Of a stretch of 64,000 nucleotides of DNA, positions 48,401-60,557 are shown in pieces. This DNA comes from Letharia columbiana (taxonomy: Eukaryota > Ascomycota > Lecanoromycetes > Lecanorales > Parmeliaceae). A program made the position numbers and the translations under genes. Each line of letters opens with the position of its first letter. The stretch's first letter is position 1. Under the pieces are notes generated by a model. It saw only the letters and a list, made by a program, of their open reading frames with translations, did no database searches and was not told the origin of the DNA. The stretch lies in the NCBI RefSeq assembly GCF_014066305.1, contig NW_023501091.1:248001-312000 (forward strand), given 5' to 3'.

Positions 48401-50576
48401 CGTTAAGGTACCCGTTTTATCGGAGAAGATGTAACTGGGGAAACGTGTCAGTACTGTTCATAAAGAGTGTCTCTCATGGGCCATATACTTGACTTGACCC
48501 AATTCCTCGTTGATCGTGGATGTTCTCGCTTCCATTGGGGTATTGGAGGCTTCATCATACATGTCGACGTCGTTCATGAGTAGCGTTTGGAATAGCTTGA
48601 CAATTTCCAGGCTGACATACAAGGAAAGTGGAATCATCGTGTTGAAGAGAATTATGAATGACACTAGAATAGGGAAGAAGCCAACGCCGGCATTCGTGAG
48701 GTACCAAGCCTTTTCTTCTGTTGTTTCCTGCCAGATTTGGTACGCCGCCGAATTGAAAAACGCAAGAACTACCACGAAAACGACAAGCATGACAACAACC
48801 TTGTTCACTACAGTTTGAAGAGCAGGCTTAACGACGCATGTCAGCAGGCGCCGCATTCAAGGATATATCACGAGAAGTCCTAGTACTCACAGCCTTGATT
48901 CGAGGATTCTTCGTGGCATTCATCCTAATCTTACACTCCTCGCCACTGTAAACTACGATGGCAATGGCCTCGGATGTGTTTCGTAGAACGCTCCCTCGAT
49001 AGATGATCTCGTTGTTTGCCAAAGGAAGAGTCTCGCCTCCAACAGTGACTCTGCCCTCGAAGTTGTAGAGATCTAGATTTGGATCTTCGACGACGATGTG
49101 AGCTTCGCAGCTGGCGATGTCTTCTACAGTTCTGCAACACCTAGCTAACTGCGGCAACGCTTGTTTGCTCTTTAAATTGGTCTCTCCATCCAGCGCCATC
49201 GTTTCCACGTAGGCCACCTCCTCGGCCCCGTTCGTATGTAATACGGTGAGATCTGCCGGAGCTGCTTCGTCTCGCGCTAGTTTGACAACGTCGCCGATCC
49301 CTATGTCTTCCCACTTGGTTTCTGCCCAATAAACCCGTTTATCAGGTGTCGCGGTGCTGCGATCTACGTTGTCTGTACTTGTTGCAGTGACTTTGTGTCC
49401 ACGCAGAACCATCGCAGTCTTTCTATTCTCCGCCTTGTCCAGCCTATAGCGCCTCAAATCATCATATCCTTCTTTTGCCATGGAGATAGTAACGAAAAAT
49501 GCCAGGGGAACGATGGTCGTATATGTTCCTGTGGTGCTTAACCCAGGAATCATTTGCAGGATCGAAACGCATAGAAAGTAGAAATTCGCCAACTTTGAAA
49601 ATTGCGCAAACATTTGACGAGGTAAGAAGTTATACAGCGTATATCTGCTCGACGTGATAGTGTTATTCATGTATCTCCGACCAGTGCGTTCGTCTAGAAG
49701 AGGCTCCCTCCGAGTTGGATCGACGTCAATATGTCGTCCATCCTTGGAAGGAGGAATCTCTTGAATCTTAAGGATCTTCTTGCGAACTCTCCCTTTTATG
49801 GCCCGGAGTTTTGACAGCAGCCCGGTATGAGCTGCTTTGCTTTTGATCCATGTTTCGTAATGTGGTAGATCCAGTGATTCATGGGCCTTTTTGATGGACT
49901 GGGGATGCGTCTCCATGTCGTCGCCTGTCTCGAGGTCTGGTAAAATGGTGATCGTTGCCTCCGGCTTCTTGCCAAAATCACTGCCAGTAGAAGCCTGCTG
50001 GACTGCTGATGCAGCCGTTGGTTGTAATTCCATAGCAGATCTGCTACTCTCGGGCTGTCCATGAATATTGCGCGCCGGAATCGCCCTGCGAAGAGAAAAC
50101 CCACGGTCCCGGCTCCGAGATAATGAAGGTGACCTCAAAGGGGAAAGCGGCGAATGTGGTTGTAGTGGCGTTTCTGGTGAGACAGGACTTAATAGTGACC
50201 TTGGCGGCTCTTGGACTATGTCTTGCCTGCTCGTCGCGTGGATGTCTACAGACAAGTTTGAAGTTGCCGAGAATTTCCGCCGGTGCTTGCTTCCTTCCCC
50301 AATTGTCTTCCCTGCGGCGGTTGGTACATCGTCCGTGCCATCAGCGTCGGCCACATTATCTTTCTCCGTGAAGTGGGCAGCGTCGGTAGATGAGATCGTC
50401 AGGCAATGTGAGGCACTTGACGGGGAGAGAGTTGAAGTGGTAATCGAGGGAGGAGCCTGTAGAGATGATTGGCCTGCGAGACTGGGGTGCTGCCCATTTG
50501 TTTCTTGTGAAACGGCCAAATCTCCTTCAGAACGATCACCTCCTTCGCCAGCCCCATCATGCTCATCAGCGACCAT
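45422..50576 (-). CDS. DNF3: P4-ATPase phospholipid flippase, Dnf3 type
   Basis: Three exons, 48891-50576, 48489-48826 and 45422-48434, encode 1678 aa. Joins read RIKA-PALQTVVNKV and GQVN-YIFSDKTGTLT. P-type motifs are all present: the P4 actuator DGET, phosphorylation site DKTGT, TGDKRETAVNIG and hinge GDGANDIAMI. MNNTITSSRYTLYNFLPRQM and IPGLSTTGTYTTI, with GIFEQDLSASTLMAVPELY near the C-terminal membrane region, fit the Dnf3 branch better than Dnf1/2. About 280 S/P-rich residues precede the first membrane helices, and a charged tail of about 150 residues follows the last; both look like regulatory regions. Known role: moving phospholipids from the lumenal or outer leaflet to the cytosolic leaflet in the Golgi/endosome system. 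Confidence 0.93.
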
Positions 50577-51465
50577 GGTCCCTCATTGGCGGCTATCTCG
50601 ATGGTCTACTGATAGAATCTCTTTTGATTGCCATTCATATAGTCATAGGTGTTCCCCGCGGGCACCACTGCGTTATTCGCCAAGTCTGCCGAGAGTCGCA
50701 AGTCTTTGCAACAAGGTCATTGATACGTTAGTAACTGTAGGCTGCGCCAGATCAGCTAGGCGAAGCGATTGATCGTGTCTTCGCGAATGGTCGAGAGTGC
50801 TGGAAGAAGGATTTGGGCGGAAGGTTGGAAAAACTTTGTCGCCGTCTTCAAAGTATGCCTCCACATTCGGCTTCGGTCTTGGCACCTCGGCCGAGCTGTC
50901 TAGTGTCTACAGGGACTACTGACTTGGTTTCACCAGCAAGAGGGAAGAGACAGCCATTACGATTGGATGTCTTTTACGTAGTGCATGTGATGTTTGCCTG
51001 TAATCTGGGCTTTCAGGCTCTCAGCGAGCGGTTCCATCGGTCAAATGTGGGTTCAATAGGGTCATAATTTGCATTGCACATATCCAAACGGAGTGTATCC
51101 CTATCTGAGAGGAAGAAAGCTATTTTACATGATAGACAAAATTCAACGACAGTGCTGCATCTCCGCCGTCCCGCGCCGGACGAAAGAACAGACGACCGTC
51201 ATAAATGTAAACATTTGACAAGAGCCAGTAGTACCAAGACGCCGGCATAAAGATCCAGGTGCAGCTTATTAGGCGCTGACAATCTCTGTAATGAATTTGA
51301 TATTCCGCCTTCTGTCCGAACAGAATGCTCCCCGCTGCACCCAACCTCTGTATGTACCCGCCCCTGGTATATCCTCGGAAACTCCCCTAACAGACCATCC
51401 ATCCGACGCTATCTTTGAAATTCCACACGTAGAAGGCAATCGCTCGGACTTGGGATTATGAATGA
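50577..51465. other. intergenic, no gene recognised
   Basis: About 890 bases upstream of DNF3 and downstream of the homeobox gene, both minus strand. Only shadow frames; no motif I can name. Confidence 0.45.
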
Positions 51466-53348
51466 TCATCCGGTTCTCTCAGGACTCAGACTTGAATGGT
51501 CCATGTGACTGAATGAAACCATATTGTGCATGTCAAGCTCCTCACTAGATGACTCTTCTTGCATTTGCATGCCGAAGTCAGAATCATCCATCTTCGCGCC
51601 CGGCGAGTGCATCTGCAAATTCAGATTCTGCTTCGAGTACATCTCACTGAGCGAATACCCATCGTCAGACATTGCCGAATGATGATCTTGTGAGATGGAC
51701 AGAAAATCAGCAGATGTACTTCGGTGCATGTGGGCTAAAGGGGGTGATCCATCGGCAATGACAGGGTCGCCATGACTGTAGGCTGACAAAGGTGATACCG
51801 AAGGATTAATGGTGCTCGGGTGCTCGCTATGCATAGGCGAAAGGAAAGGGAGGCTGTAGGACGGGTTGAAACTAGAAGCAGGTACGGAGTCCATGTGTGT
51901 ACTAGATGAGTAGTACGATGGACTTGCATACTCGGACGGCGAGCCGGTTGTAGCCGCGGACAAAGGGTACTGACGGTAGTCAAGACCATAGCCTGCGGAG
52001 GTGTCGATCCGTAGATTTGGCCCAAGAGGACTAAGATCATGCTGGTGTTGAGGGATGGGTGCGTAGAGAGTTGCATCAGTCATGTTGGTTGAAGGACGTT
52101 GAATATGGAAAGACGGCATCGGGGGCATCATCGAGAAGTCAACAGCAACAGGCACAGATCGACTTCGAGTACGCTTGTGACCTCGTGGCCCTGGTGGTGG
52201 CATACCGAAACCATTCTCCTGAAACATAGCGAGGTGTGGATGTGCCATTTGAGCCGTCGGCTGTGATGATGGGCGAGGAGGAGCCATCATAGGTGAAACG
52301 GGGGCAGATGCTGCCATCGTATGTAGATCGTATGGACAGTGTCTGTTTTGGAAAGAGTCCAACGAAACCAATTTGGCCAATTGTCCAGTGAGGACTTTGG
52401 GATGGCCACCCAGGTGATGCACCATAATCAACGAAGCTTGCTGCTCTTCCGTAAAGTCCCCACATTGGTGAAAGCCTCCGGTACCAGCTGAGTCCATGAA
52501 AAAGTTAGGAGGCCTATTCAATTCCACCAAGAGTCCGCGAGGTCGGGTTGGCATCCCACTTGCCTCTTCTGCGGGGTCACCATATTCAAGACTTATGTTC
52601 TTGATGTAAGCAAAGGGGTATTCGATCTTGTAGCCGGCTCCTTCATTGTTGATGTAATATGTAAGGCAGGCTTTGTCCGGGGCATAGAAGACGACAAGAT
52701 CCATGGCGTTTTGCCCTACACGACGCCAACTACCTATACTTAAGGATTTGCAGGTGAAGTGATGGATGACTATCAACGCTATTAGGTGGTCATATAGATA
52801 TGGAGAGCAGGGCTGGTCTGCGTACCGATTTTACCGGCTTGGGCGGAGTCGGGGTTCAGAAGCATTCCACCGCTGCCGTAAGCACTCATATGATTTGGGG
52901 AGCGGCCGAGAAACTCTCTTGCGAGAGGTTTGCCGGACTCCATGGCTTGGTTGGCAAGATAGGTGCGCATTGATTCAGGGATTGCATCGCAGTCCTCTCC
53001 TGTTTCAATGCTCTTCTTCGCAAGCAACTTTATCTTGGCACGCCTATGCCAGGTTCATCAGCTGCTGTAAATCTGTGACACCATGCCCGGCACCAACCTA
53101 TTCTGAAACCATATCTGGACAGACCTCTCGGTCATGCTGATATCTTGCGCGATACGTTCCCGGACGGTGGCCGTAGGTGTGGGGTTTCTGATGAATTCGT
53201 CTTCGAGTGTCAGGAGTTGCTCTTGTGTCGCTCTTTGCCGTTTCTGGTTTTTTTGTTGTTGGGTGAGAGTGCTCTTGCGAGGTGGTCGGCGAGATATAGG
53301 AGCCCCAGCAGTGGCAGAGACAGTTGGCGAGGGTGTTGACGACGACAT
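51466..53348 (-). CDS. homeodomain transcription factor with a conserved fungal C-terminal region
   Basis: Three exons, 53098-53348, 52826-53043 and 51466-52769, encode 590 aa. The homeodomain (about residues 33-90) has [40 protein letters not shown] and [12 protein letters not shown] read across the first intron. [13 protein letters not shown] resembles the yeast Pho2 class. The second intron joins [20 protein letters not shown] to a compact region ([36 protein letters not shown]) that accompanies this homeodomain in filamentous ascomycetes. A long S/P/H/Q-rich tail follows, typical of activation regions. Likely a nuclear developmental or phosphate-type regulator, but the orthologue (HTF1/Pho2/Grf10-like) is not certain. 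Confidence 0.88.
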
Positions 53349-55381
53349 CTTTGAAGAAGAGGTCGCAGGCGATTCCTTTGCAGGTTCAAATGTTCACAGC
53401 GACTTGTAAAATAGCAAAGTACCTTATTACGAGGCCGTTAGAGGGGGCAGTATTGGAAACGTAGAAGTGAGAAGCGCTGGGCCTTCAAAGTCGCGTTCGA
53501 CAAGGAGGGATTCGAATGAACGTAAGACTGCGATCAGCAGGACGGGGCGGCAAGTCGTTCTACCAACGGAGCCAATAAGTAGATGCTGGACCAGAGCAGA
53601 GGAGTGAAGACGTTGTGTCGGAATCGGCAGTGGCGGAAAAGGTGGTGGTGTTGGTTGAACAAGTTGTGCTGTTGAAAGAACGGCAGCTAAAGGAGTGAAT
53701 AAGCCTGGACCCGAAAGGAGTGGCGATGTCCAATTGGCAGAAACAACAAAGCAAGACAAGAAAAAGGAATGTTAACGTCGTCAAAGACCGACGACAACAA
53801 GGTAGAGGCTCTGACGATATGATGGTGAGGATGTGGTCGAAGGGAAGAGATGGGAGGTTTACCTTTGCTGAGGGGCGGTAAGATTCGAACCCCTGAAAAT
53901 CGGAAACGCAGAGCAACACAAGCGAACCTCCGAACCTCACGCCAAGGCTCGATCAACTTTTCTATGAAGACACTTTATTTGAATGATGGCCTGAAAGAAA
54001 TGTTCGCCGGAACTTTTCTACCCATTAAACTACTCGTACAATATTTCCTACGTCTGACTCAAGCCAAGGAGCAACATGTTGTGAATTAGGTATCCTTCTT
54101 CACCGTGAAGAGGGTTTCTTAGACCCGTGAGGCTTCCTCGATCATAATTCATAACCGCCAGGCCCCCCGCAGTGGAACCTGCAAGTGCCAAAATTCATGC
54201 ATGATTCTGCGAGATCCCTGCGCCATCGCAATTCTTAGGAGCGTTTTGAGTTGTCATCATGAAGAAGAAACTGCGCCGTGCCAAGCAGGTATCGTCACAC
54301 CCCTTACAACTCGTGTAGGGCGATACCTAGATTGGAGGTTGGAATGGAGCATCCTTGACCATTATTACCACGTTACCGTCGAAGATTATGAGCTCGCCAG
54401 CTCTCTTTAAGAGAATCACATTAAGAGGCTCGCCTACCCAACAGCCTGCTATTATTAGAGTAACATTTTCTGGAACTGGAAGACGTTGCCGTTCCCTGTT
54501 CCCAATTCCCAATTCCCAACTCCCAAAGACCCGCGCGCATTTTGCCGTCAGCTGAAGTTTAAAAAAGACCAACGGTTTGGAAATCTTCGTAAGGTAAGTA
54601 CGGTTAACCTAAACGTGGTAAGTACCTTGATGCGGGGGAGTGGGTGTTGTACCTGTTTTTGCCGAGGATTATTTTCAGGAACGGGGTTTCAAGGCACTGA
54701 ATTTAGCCTTTTAGCATAATTTAGGCCGTGTTTCGGAGGTCTAAGAAGCGCCGGTCGGCCGCAAAGCTGCAGCCTGCAGGAGAGCGAATCGACCTCGAAC
54801 GACAAAATCATAAAGTATGGTCATGTGCTGCTATACGCATGGTGGCGCATAGCAGCTGACGCCATTCAACGTTGACGAACAGTCAAGGGAGCCCTAAGTC
54901 CCTAAGTCCCTGAGTCCCTAAGCAGCGCAGTGGGGGAGAAAGTCTACGACTTAGAATGCCGTCTGCTGTCTGTGCCAATCATCATCCAATAATGCACCAA
55001 TAATGGAAACGGTCAAATTTGTAGAGGTTTGCTTCAAGGATAAGTTCTTCGAACTTTCCATTACTGCCATATGTTTGCGCTGCAGACTTCGCTCTAGGCA
55101 CAGGCCTTCAACCGATTGTCAGGCCAGCATTCTATCAGGCCATCTACACATCCAACTGGACCATTTGTAGACTTGCCTGAGGTCCAATGTGTAACACCTC
55201 TTCGCACCCTGTCAATGCGATCCATGCTCTAGTTGCCCCTTCCCCACCAGGAGATGATCCTGAGTTAAGTAGGAATGCTGCTGCCACCACGTCCTAGCCC
55301 TAAGATCTTCTATCTGACTGCGGTGCGGCAATGGAATCTCAAGATAGTGACCGAGATGACTTTCTAAAGCCGATCAATCAA
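53349..55381. other. long intergenic region with two short tandem repeats
   Basis: About 2 kb upstream of the homeobox gene, unusually large for this gene-dense part, as often seen upstream of developmental regulators. At 54893-54922 the 8-mer CCTAAGTC repeats almost four times. At about 54500-54524 TTCCCAA repeats three times. A tRNA-like B box on the minus strand near 53872-53885 does not fold with flanking sequence. No gene recognised. Confidence 0.5.
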
Positions 55382-56162
55382 TCACTCTTTGGGATTTGAG
55401 CCTTGAAGCCGCGTCGGATCAGAAAACCCAGCAACCCTTTCTCTATCCTCGAGAACTAGAATATTGTGAGCGCCGGACCTCAAGCCGCTCCAAGGACTTT
55501 TTTCACTTACAATCCCATCATTCTTTACAACGCCATCCTCGATCCAAATCGACCAAGAGCCCATCGTACTTGCCATGATTATGTCTGTGAAGAGCCTATC
55601 CCCAACTACAGCAATCTGACCTGGATGTTCCACCCGAATCTTTGGAATATTCTGTAAGTGCCTAAATACATCAGGGCCACATCCAGGCTTCTTTGTCGAA
55701 TGCTTAAAAACATTGACCCCCGTGGCCTGTTCCAGGAGTTTGGCTTCTTTCCCCTCGGGGTCATCTTGTGTGCCGGCCGAGTTGCTGACGATCAACACAC
55801 GAGCGCCAGGGAACATCTTGCGAAGAGATTCAAAATGTTTCTATTGATCTCAGAATGCCATGTCTTGCTTTTCTTTCGGAACGGAATTCAAGAAACGACT
55901 GACACTGTGGGAGGAAACGAGCGAAATTGATTAGACGTACTTTGTATGGGCTATGGATACTACTTTCTTTGGGTTTGGCAAAACAATTATCTTTGTCAAG
56001 TACAATAGCTCTGATATCAGGTCTCTGACCTCCATTGGCGGCGGTTAGAGCTGTAGCTATAGAAATTGGTACGCGATCAAAGGTAGGAACAGTAGCATGA
56101 GGTAGACATAGCGAGGGTTTTCGTAGTAAGCTGAAAACACTGAGCGTCGCCGAGACATTCAT
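55382..56162 (-). CDS. GEP4: mitochondrial phosphatidylglycerophosphatase (Gep4 type)
   Basis: Two exons, 55941-56162 and 55382-55840, encode 226 aa with a 100-nt intron. The HAD-superfamily motif I is VLDKDNCFA (Asp-x-Asp) at about residue 54, motif II LIVSNSAG, a conserved KKPGCG and motif IV region VGDRLFTDIIMA. The start MNVSATLSVFSLLRKPSLCL is the family's usual N-terminus, a membrane-associating mitochondrial segment. The join reads SPYK-KHFESLRKMFPGARVL. Known role: dephosphorylates phosphatidylglycerophosphate at the matrix face of the inner membrane, the step before cardiolipin synthesis. It is divergently arranged with the SmD3 gene, 216 bases apart. Confidence 0.92.
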
Positions 56163-56378
56163 TCGGGCGACGTGGAGTTCAATGGGAGCGCAGAAGACAG
56201 AGTCTCACACTGGAGGCTAAAATCGAGGCTTGGCGGCAAAGGGCGCTAATATCAGCCTTATCGAAATGGAAATGCCCGAAGTCACATCACTGCTTTATTT
56301 CCATTAGCAGGCACCAAAAATTTGTTCCTTTCGCGCAAATCGCAATACAAACAGTGTCTTTACGCGTAGCCTGTCATC

Positions 56379-56938
56379 ATGACCAGCACAATCGGTATAC
56401 CAATAAAGCTTCTCAATGAGGCTCAGGTAATTCCTAAGTCCATCCCACTGTAGGGTGGATACAAGCTAACAGGTCCTTCGCAGAACCATGTCATAACCCT
56501 CGAGATCACATCTGGCCAAGTCTACCGGGGCAAGCTCATCGAAGGTACTCAGGTTCTTGGCGCCAGACAGGCCCGACAAACCTGCTACAGTACCTGGCCT
56601 TTTTGCTAACTCACCCGCAGCCGAAGACAACATGAACGTGCAGCTCAAAGACATCACCGTTACCGCGCGTGACGGTCGAGTTAGCCATCTAGATCAGGTG
56701 TACATACGGGGAAGCCATGTAAGATTTTTTATCGTGCCGGATATGTTGAGGTAGGGTCTTTCTACGGCGCTATTGCGATGACTTCTGCTCGTCATGAGCG
56801 AAGCAGGGAGGCTAATGACATTGCAGGAATGCGCCCATGTTCAGATCGAGAGGGACGAGAGGGAGAGGTGTTGGGTTGGCGAGAGGAAGGGCGACTGTCA
56901 ATAGGGCAAGAGGCCAGAGGGGCCCAAGAGGTGGCTGA
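56379..56938 (+). CDS. SMD3: Sm core protein D3
   Basis: Four exons, 56379-56426, 56484-56544, 56621-56750 and 56827-56938, encode 116 aa. The Sm fold is complete: [74 protein letters not shown], then an RG-rich tail ([20 protein letters not shown]). Every junction falls inside a conserved block, so the model is firm. Known role: part of the heptameric Sm ring on U1, U2, U4 and U5 snRNAs. The RG tail is the usual site for arginine methylation. A small gene with four exons that an ORF scan does not show. Confidence 0.95.
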
Positions 56939-57140
56939 GAGGGGGTTGCGAGATGAGGAAGGAAGGTCATCCGATACCCATGGAGAATGGCATAAAACGT
57001 TTGCGATCCGTCATGAAATTGCAGGGTTGGGCATCGACTCCTCTTCCAGGAGGGGGCGTGGACGCTCAGAAAAGCGCCAAGATGTATCAAGGCGACACTC
57101 GATACCCAGGAGCACAAGATCAATCCTGAAAATACGGGAC

Positions 57141-58202
57141 CTAAAGTGCCCTCATAACATCTCTCACGGCCTTCGCCGCGAACTTTTTTCTCTCTGATTC
57201 GGGCATGTCGGCACCCATGTCTTTGATCGCCTGCATTTTCAGCATCATGTTCTCCAGCTCCTCTACGCCCTCGTCTGCACCCTCATCGGATCCTTCTGCT
57301 CCATTCACGGTCATTTTCAACTCCATCATTTCTCGCTCTACTTCCGCTGCCTCGGCGCTAAAGCCATTCTCCAATCCCAGGTCGTCAGATATGTTGTCCA
57401 CATCAACACCCTCCCACTCGCATGCTTCGAGCGCTTCCTTCAGTCGCTCGATACCTCTCCTCTCTATTTGGAAAGCGCCAGAATCAGCACAGATGCACCA
57501 ATTCCTCTTTGTCTGCTGGGTCGAGATCCTAGACTCACCTCCAAACTCGTTTCTCTCCTTCTTGCCTTCTCCTTTCCATTCCACTTTCCAATCCAGCTCC
57601 CCATCAATCCATTCCCAAGATCCACAGTCCATGCAAAGATTCTCCCATTCCTCATTAGTAACCTCCAGACCAGGACTTATCGTCTGCTGCGTGCCCACTG
57701 CCAGCAGCAGAGGTTCACTTGTAGCATAGCCAGAGCTCGTGTGATTGCTCACCACCTCGTGGATTGTGGCTAGTAGATTCCGTGTTGTATCCTACCGAAG
57801 GCGCATCGCCATCAGCTCCTTCTACACGGTCTTTGGACGACAGACTTTGGCGTACCAGCTCTGCCTTTTCCTTAGGCTTCCTGAAACATACAATCCATGC
57901 TCCTACTGCTTGTACCACTTCGCCCGCTTCTTGCCCCAGCCATTCTTCCTTCCACGCCTCGAGTTCGGGTGAAGAAGTGGGGAGTTCGTCCCGCCAGATG
58001 GGGATGGCGGCATTGTAGTAGGGCGTCCGGATTTCGTAATGGGAGACATCTGGCGGAGCGTATCGTCAGTGAAGGTAGAGAACACACTTACATGACCAGG
58101 ATGAGGCGGGAAGGTGGTGTTATTACCTTTGAGAAAGGAAGGAGGTGTTTCCGGTGTGGAGAGGAGGAGCATGCGGAGCGGAGAGGCGATAGTTGGGGGC
58201 AT
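57141..58202 (-). CDS. Irc6/p34-like adaptin-binding protein
   Basis: The last part is one open frame (57141-57755) with AVGTQQTISPGLEVTNEEWE, NLCMDCGSWEWIDGEL, NEFGG, ERRGIERLKEALEACEWEG and DMPESERKKFAAKAVRDVM. Upstream, another frame gives TPYYNAAIPIWRDELP and EVVQAVGAWIVCFRKPKEKA (about 58050-57840). A likely first exon starts MPPTIASPLRMLLLSTPETP at 58202. This order fits the small-GTPase-like plus C-terminal architecture of Irc6/AAGAB (p34), clathrin-adaptor assembly chaperones. Two splice junctions are not certain. Between exons 1 and 2 I favour the donor GTAATA at about 58131 and acceptor CCGCCAG near 58052. Between exons 2 and 3 the acceptor CTACTAG (reading into TIHEVVSNH) fits best but its donor is weak. 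Confidence 0.68.
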
Positions 58203-58464
58203 GATGGCGGGGTAGAGGATGAAGGTTCTACGAACGGAGTAGCATGATTGTTGATGATGGTCAGGTGGTATGTTACAAAGCTGAGAAGCTAACTGTTTGT
58301 ACCTCCGAAAATAATTATCTGCACAATAATGCTGAGCGCTCAGGGCTAAGGTTGAATTTTGAAAAGGAAGCAGCCATTCCGAGATGATGGTCCCGTTGAA
58401 TGCCCTTTTCTGACTCTTGATAACCTGCAAGCCACAGCACAGACCATTGATATCCTGTCCGATC

Positions 58465-60278
58465 TCAAGCATCTGATGACATGTGGTCCGCTCGTCCTAA
58501 CAGACCGTTATCCACTCTTCTCCCTGCACTACCATCGAAAACAAAAGGGCCTGCATTATTCGTAGGTGTCATAGGTCCATCGTGTATGAGCATTTCTGTC
58601 GTTGGCGTTCGTAACGCAGATTCGTTGAAATCCTCGGTTCCTAAAAGGGGCTGAGTGGGCGTAATGGGCCGTAAAAACTGCACTGCACCCGGGGTAGATT
58701 TAGAGGCTGATTGGTCCCCAGCGTAGGAAAAGGGAGGAGAGATTCGGCGAGCGCCACGACGAGTGAGCAGGCCTGGAGCTGTGTTTGCGCCATTCGTGGG
58801 ATCCGATGAAGCCGTCACAGAAGGCGTTGAGTGGCTATCATCTCTTACAGTCAGAAGTCTAGATGCCGTATTGGACAGTCCGTTATCCTCGCCACCCATC
58901 GCCATTTCTCTCTGCTCCGCTATCATATCATTGGTGTCATGGGTTGGGCCAATCTCAGGACTCGACTCCGTACCATTCTCATCTTCCCAATTCCCATCCT
59001 CTGGGTCCTCAATATCAGCCTCCAAATCAGTGACCGCTCGGCAGTTTGGGCACAAGAATTGCGGCCAAGATTTATGATCATTGAGTATTGGCCGAATGCA
59101 CTTGTAATGCCAGACGTGCGAACATGGTGCAACAAAGAGCGATTGGCATGGCTTGCAGATTTCAGCACAAACGGCGCCTGCAAAAGAAGGACAGGGTCCG
59201 GACTTACGGCTATTGACATTAGGCATATTGAACACTCGGAAGAATGAGAAGATGTTGTGTCAGAGTCTTTCTTCGTAGCTGTCTTTCCCAAATCACGGAG
59301 TTGCTTATGCGTCTTCACACTGTGTAAATGTCAGCCCGCAATTTTTCAGATTTGGTGCAGCCCAGTCGCTAACTTGTAATTATTGATGGTCTTCTGCCAT
59401 GCCCGATTGCACTCCACCCGTATCTTCACGCATCTGAATATCATCTCTTCACCACCTCTGAAATCAATACCCAGTTGGACTACATCCCCATCGTGGACTG
59501 GGAATGGTTTTGACTCGGCACTTGGCTGGCTTAGTCTTATATGATTGAGGAAAGTTCCAGAAGAACTCTTGACGTCTTTGATGTACCATTGTCCCTGAGA
59601 GCACCAAAATTCGCAGTGTCTTCGACTGACCACTTTTGATTTGAACCCCACAGGAGCAGAAGATGGCGTATGCTGAGGGGGGTTGGGATTGATGTCACGC
59701 TCCGAGTATCGACCAACGCGAATCACACAATCTTCATGTGGGAGAGTCCTGGAGGTAGCTGGAAATGACAGAGATGGTCTATTAGAGCGAGGGTCTTGGT
59801 GTGGAAGGAGTCTGATGGTAGGCATTTGATCTTGGGGATGACCTGTTAGGCTAGAGGAAGCAGACTCAGAAGTCTTGTGCGCGCCGTTGGGTGCACTTCC
59901 TGCTCGATTCCTTGCCATGCCTTCTGAGTGTTCTCCAGTGGCAAAATCTAAAGGAGCTGCATGTAGAGCTTGCTCCGGTCCAGGTCTACCTTGGTTCCGC
60001 TCAAATTCGCCAGAGGTCGACACTGTGTTTGATAGGGGATTGATGGCACGCGATGAAGAGTCAGGCACTGGATCGGCTGGAGAAGTGATGGATCTGATGA
60101 GGCGGCTCCTGCGGCTGCGAGAAGGGGTCTATGTAGTGTTTGAGAATGGGAGGGTGGTGGTGGAGGAGAATTGGGTATGGCTTCGCAAGTATGTGAAACC
60201 TCGAATCTTGGAGCGTGGGGTTAAAGTTGATGATGCGGGGTTGTCAGTCGGTGGTGGTAATGATGATACGGGAGGCAT
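58465..60278 (-). CDS. FHA-RING ubiquitin ligase, Dma1-like, with an in-frame TAG near its N-terminus
   Basis: Exons 59374-60278, 59208-59319 and 58465-59151. The FHA domain lies in exon 1: VIRVGRYSERDINPN, KVVSRRHCEFWC, YIKDVKSSSGTFLNHIRLS and VVQLGIDFRGG. The split RING is SECSICLMSIA-PCQSLFVAPCSHVWHYKC, then LCPNCRAV. This is the Dma1/Chf1/Chf2 architecture: E3 ligases in mitotic checkpoint and septin control. From the ATG at 60278 the frame runs 49 codons (including SKIRGFTYLRSHTQFSS) and meets TAG at 60131-60129, then continues open in the same frame through the whole gene. The TAG could be removed by an unrecognised intron, be a real nonsense change, or mean that translation starts downstream, for example at the MARNRAG methionine (about 59921). 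Without that choice the model is 567 codons. Confidence 0.75.
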
Positions 60279-60557
60279 AAACGAACGTAAATAAAGCAGA
60301 CAATGAGTGTCAAAGTGTTGACTCAGGTGTTGATTCGGTGTCGTTTAACAAGTGTTAGCACAGCGTCAAATCAGTAGTCTTGTAAGGAGTAGCCGAGCGC
60401 TTTTGACATGGACCGTGGATGGACGAGTACCCAGCACTTACATGTACTTTACGTAGAGCAGGTAATCTTGCACTAATCTTCCACTACAAGTACGATAGCG
60501 CTAGTGCTCGATCGCCTCGGCAGCACGAATCGTTGTCATCGTTTTTCCGCGAAGGTA

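Noticed and set aside
53840..53960. tRNA-like B box on the minus strand (GGTTCGAATCT near 53872-53885)
   Set aside because: The T-arm pairs at only three of five positions and no matching acceptor stem or D arm is found upstream.
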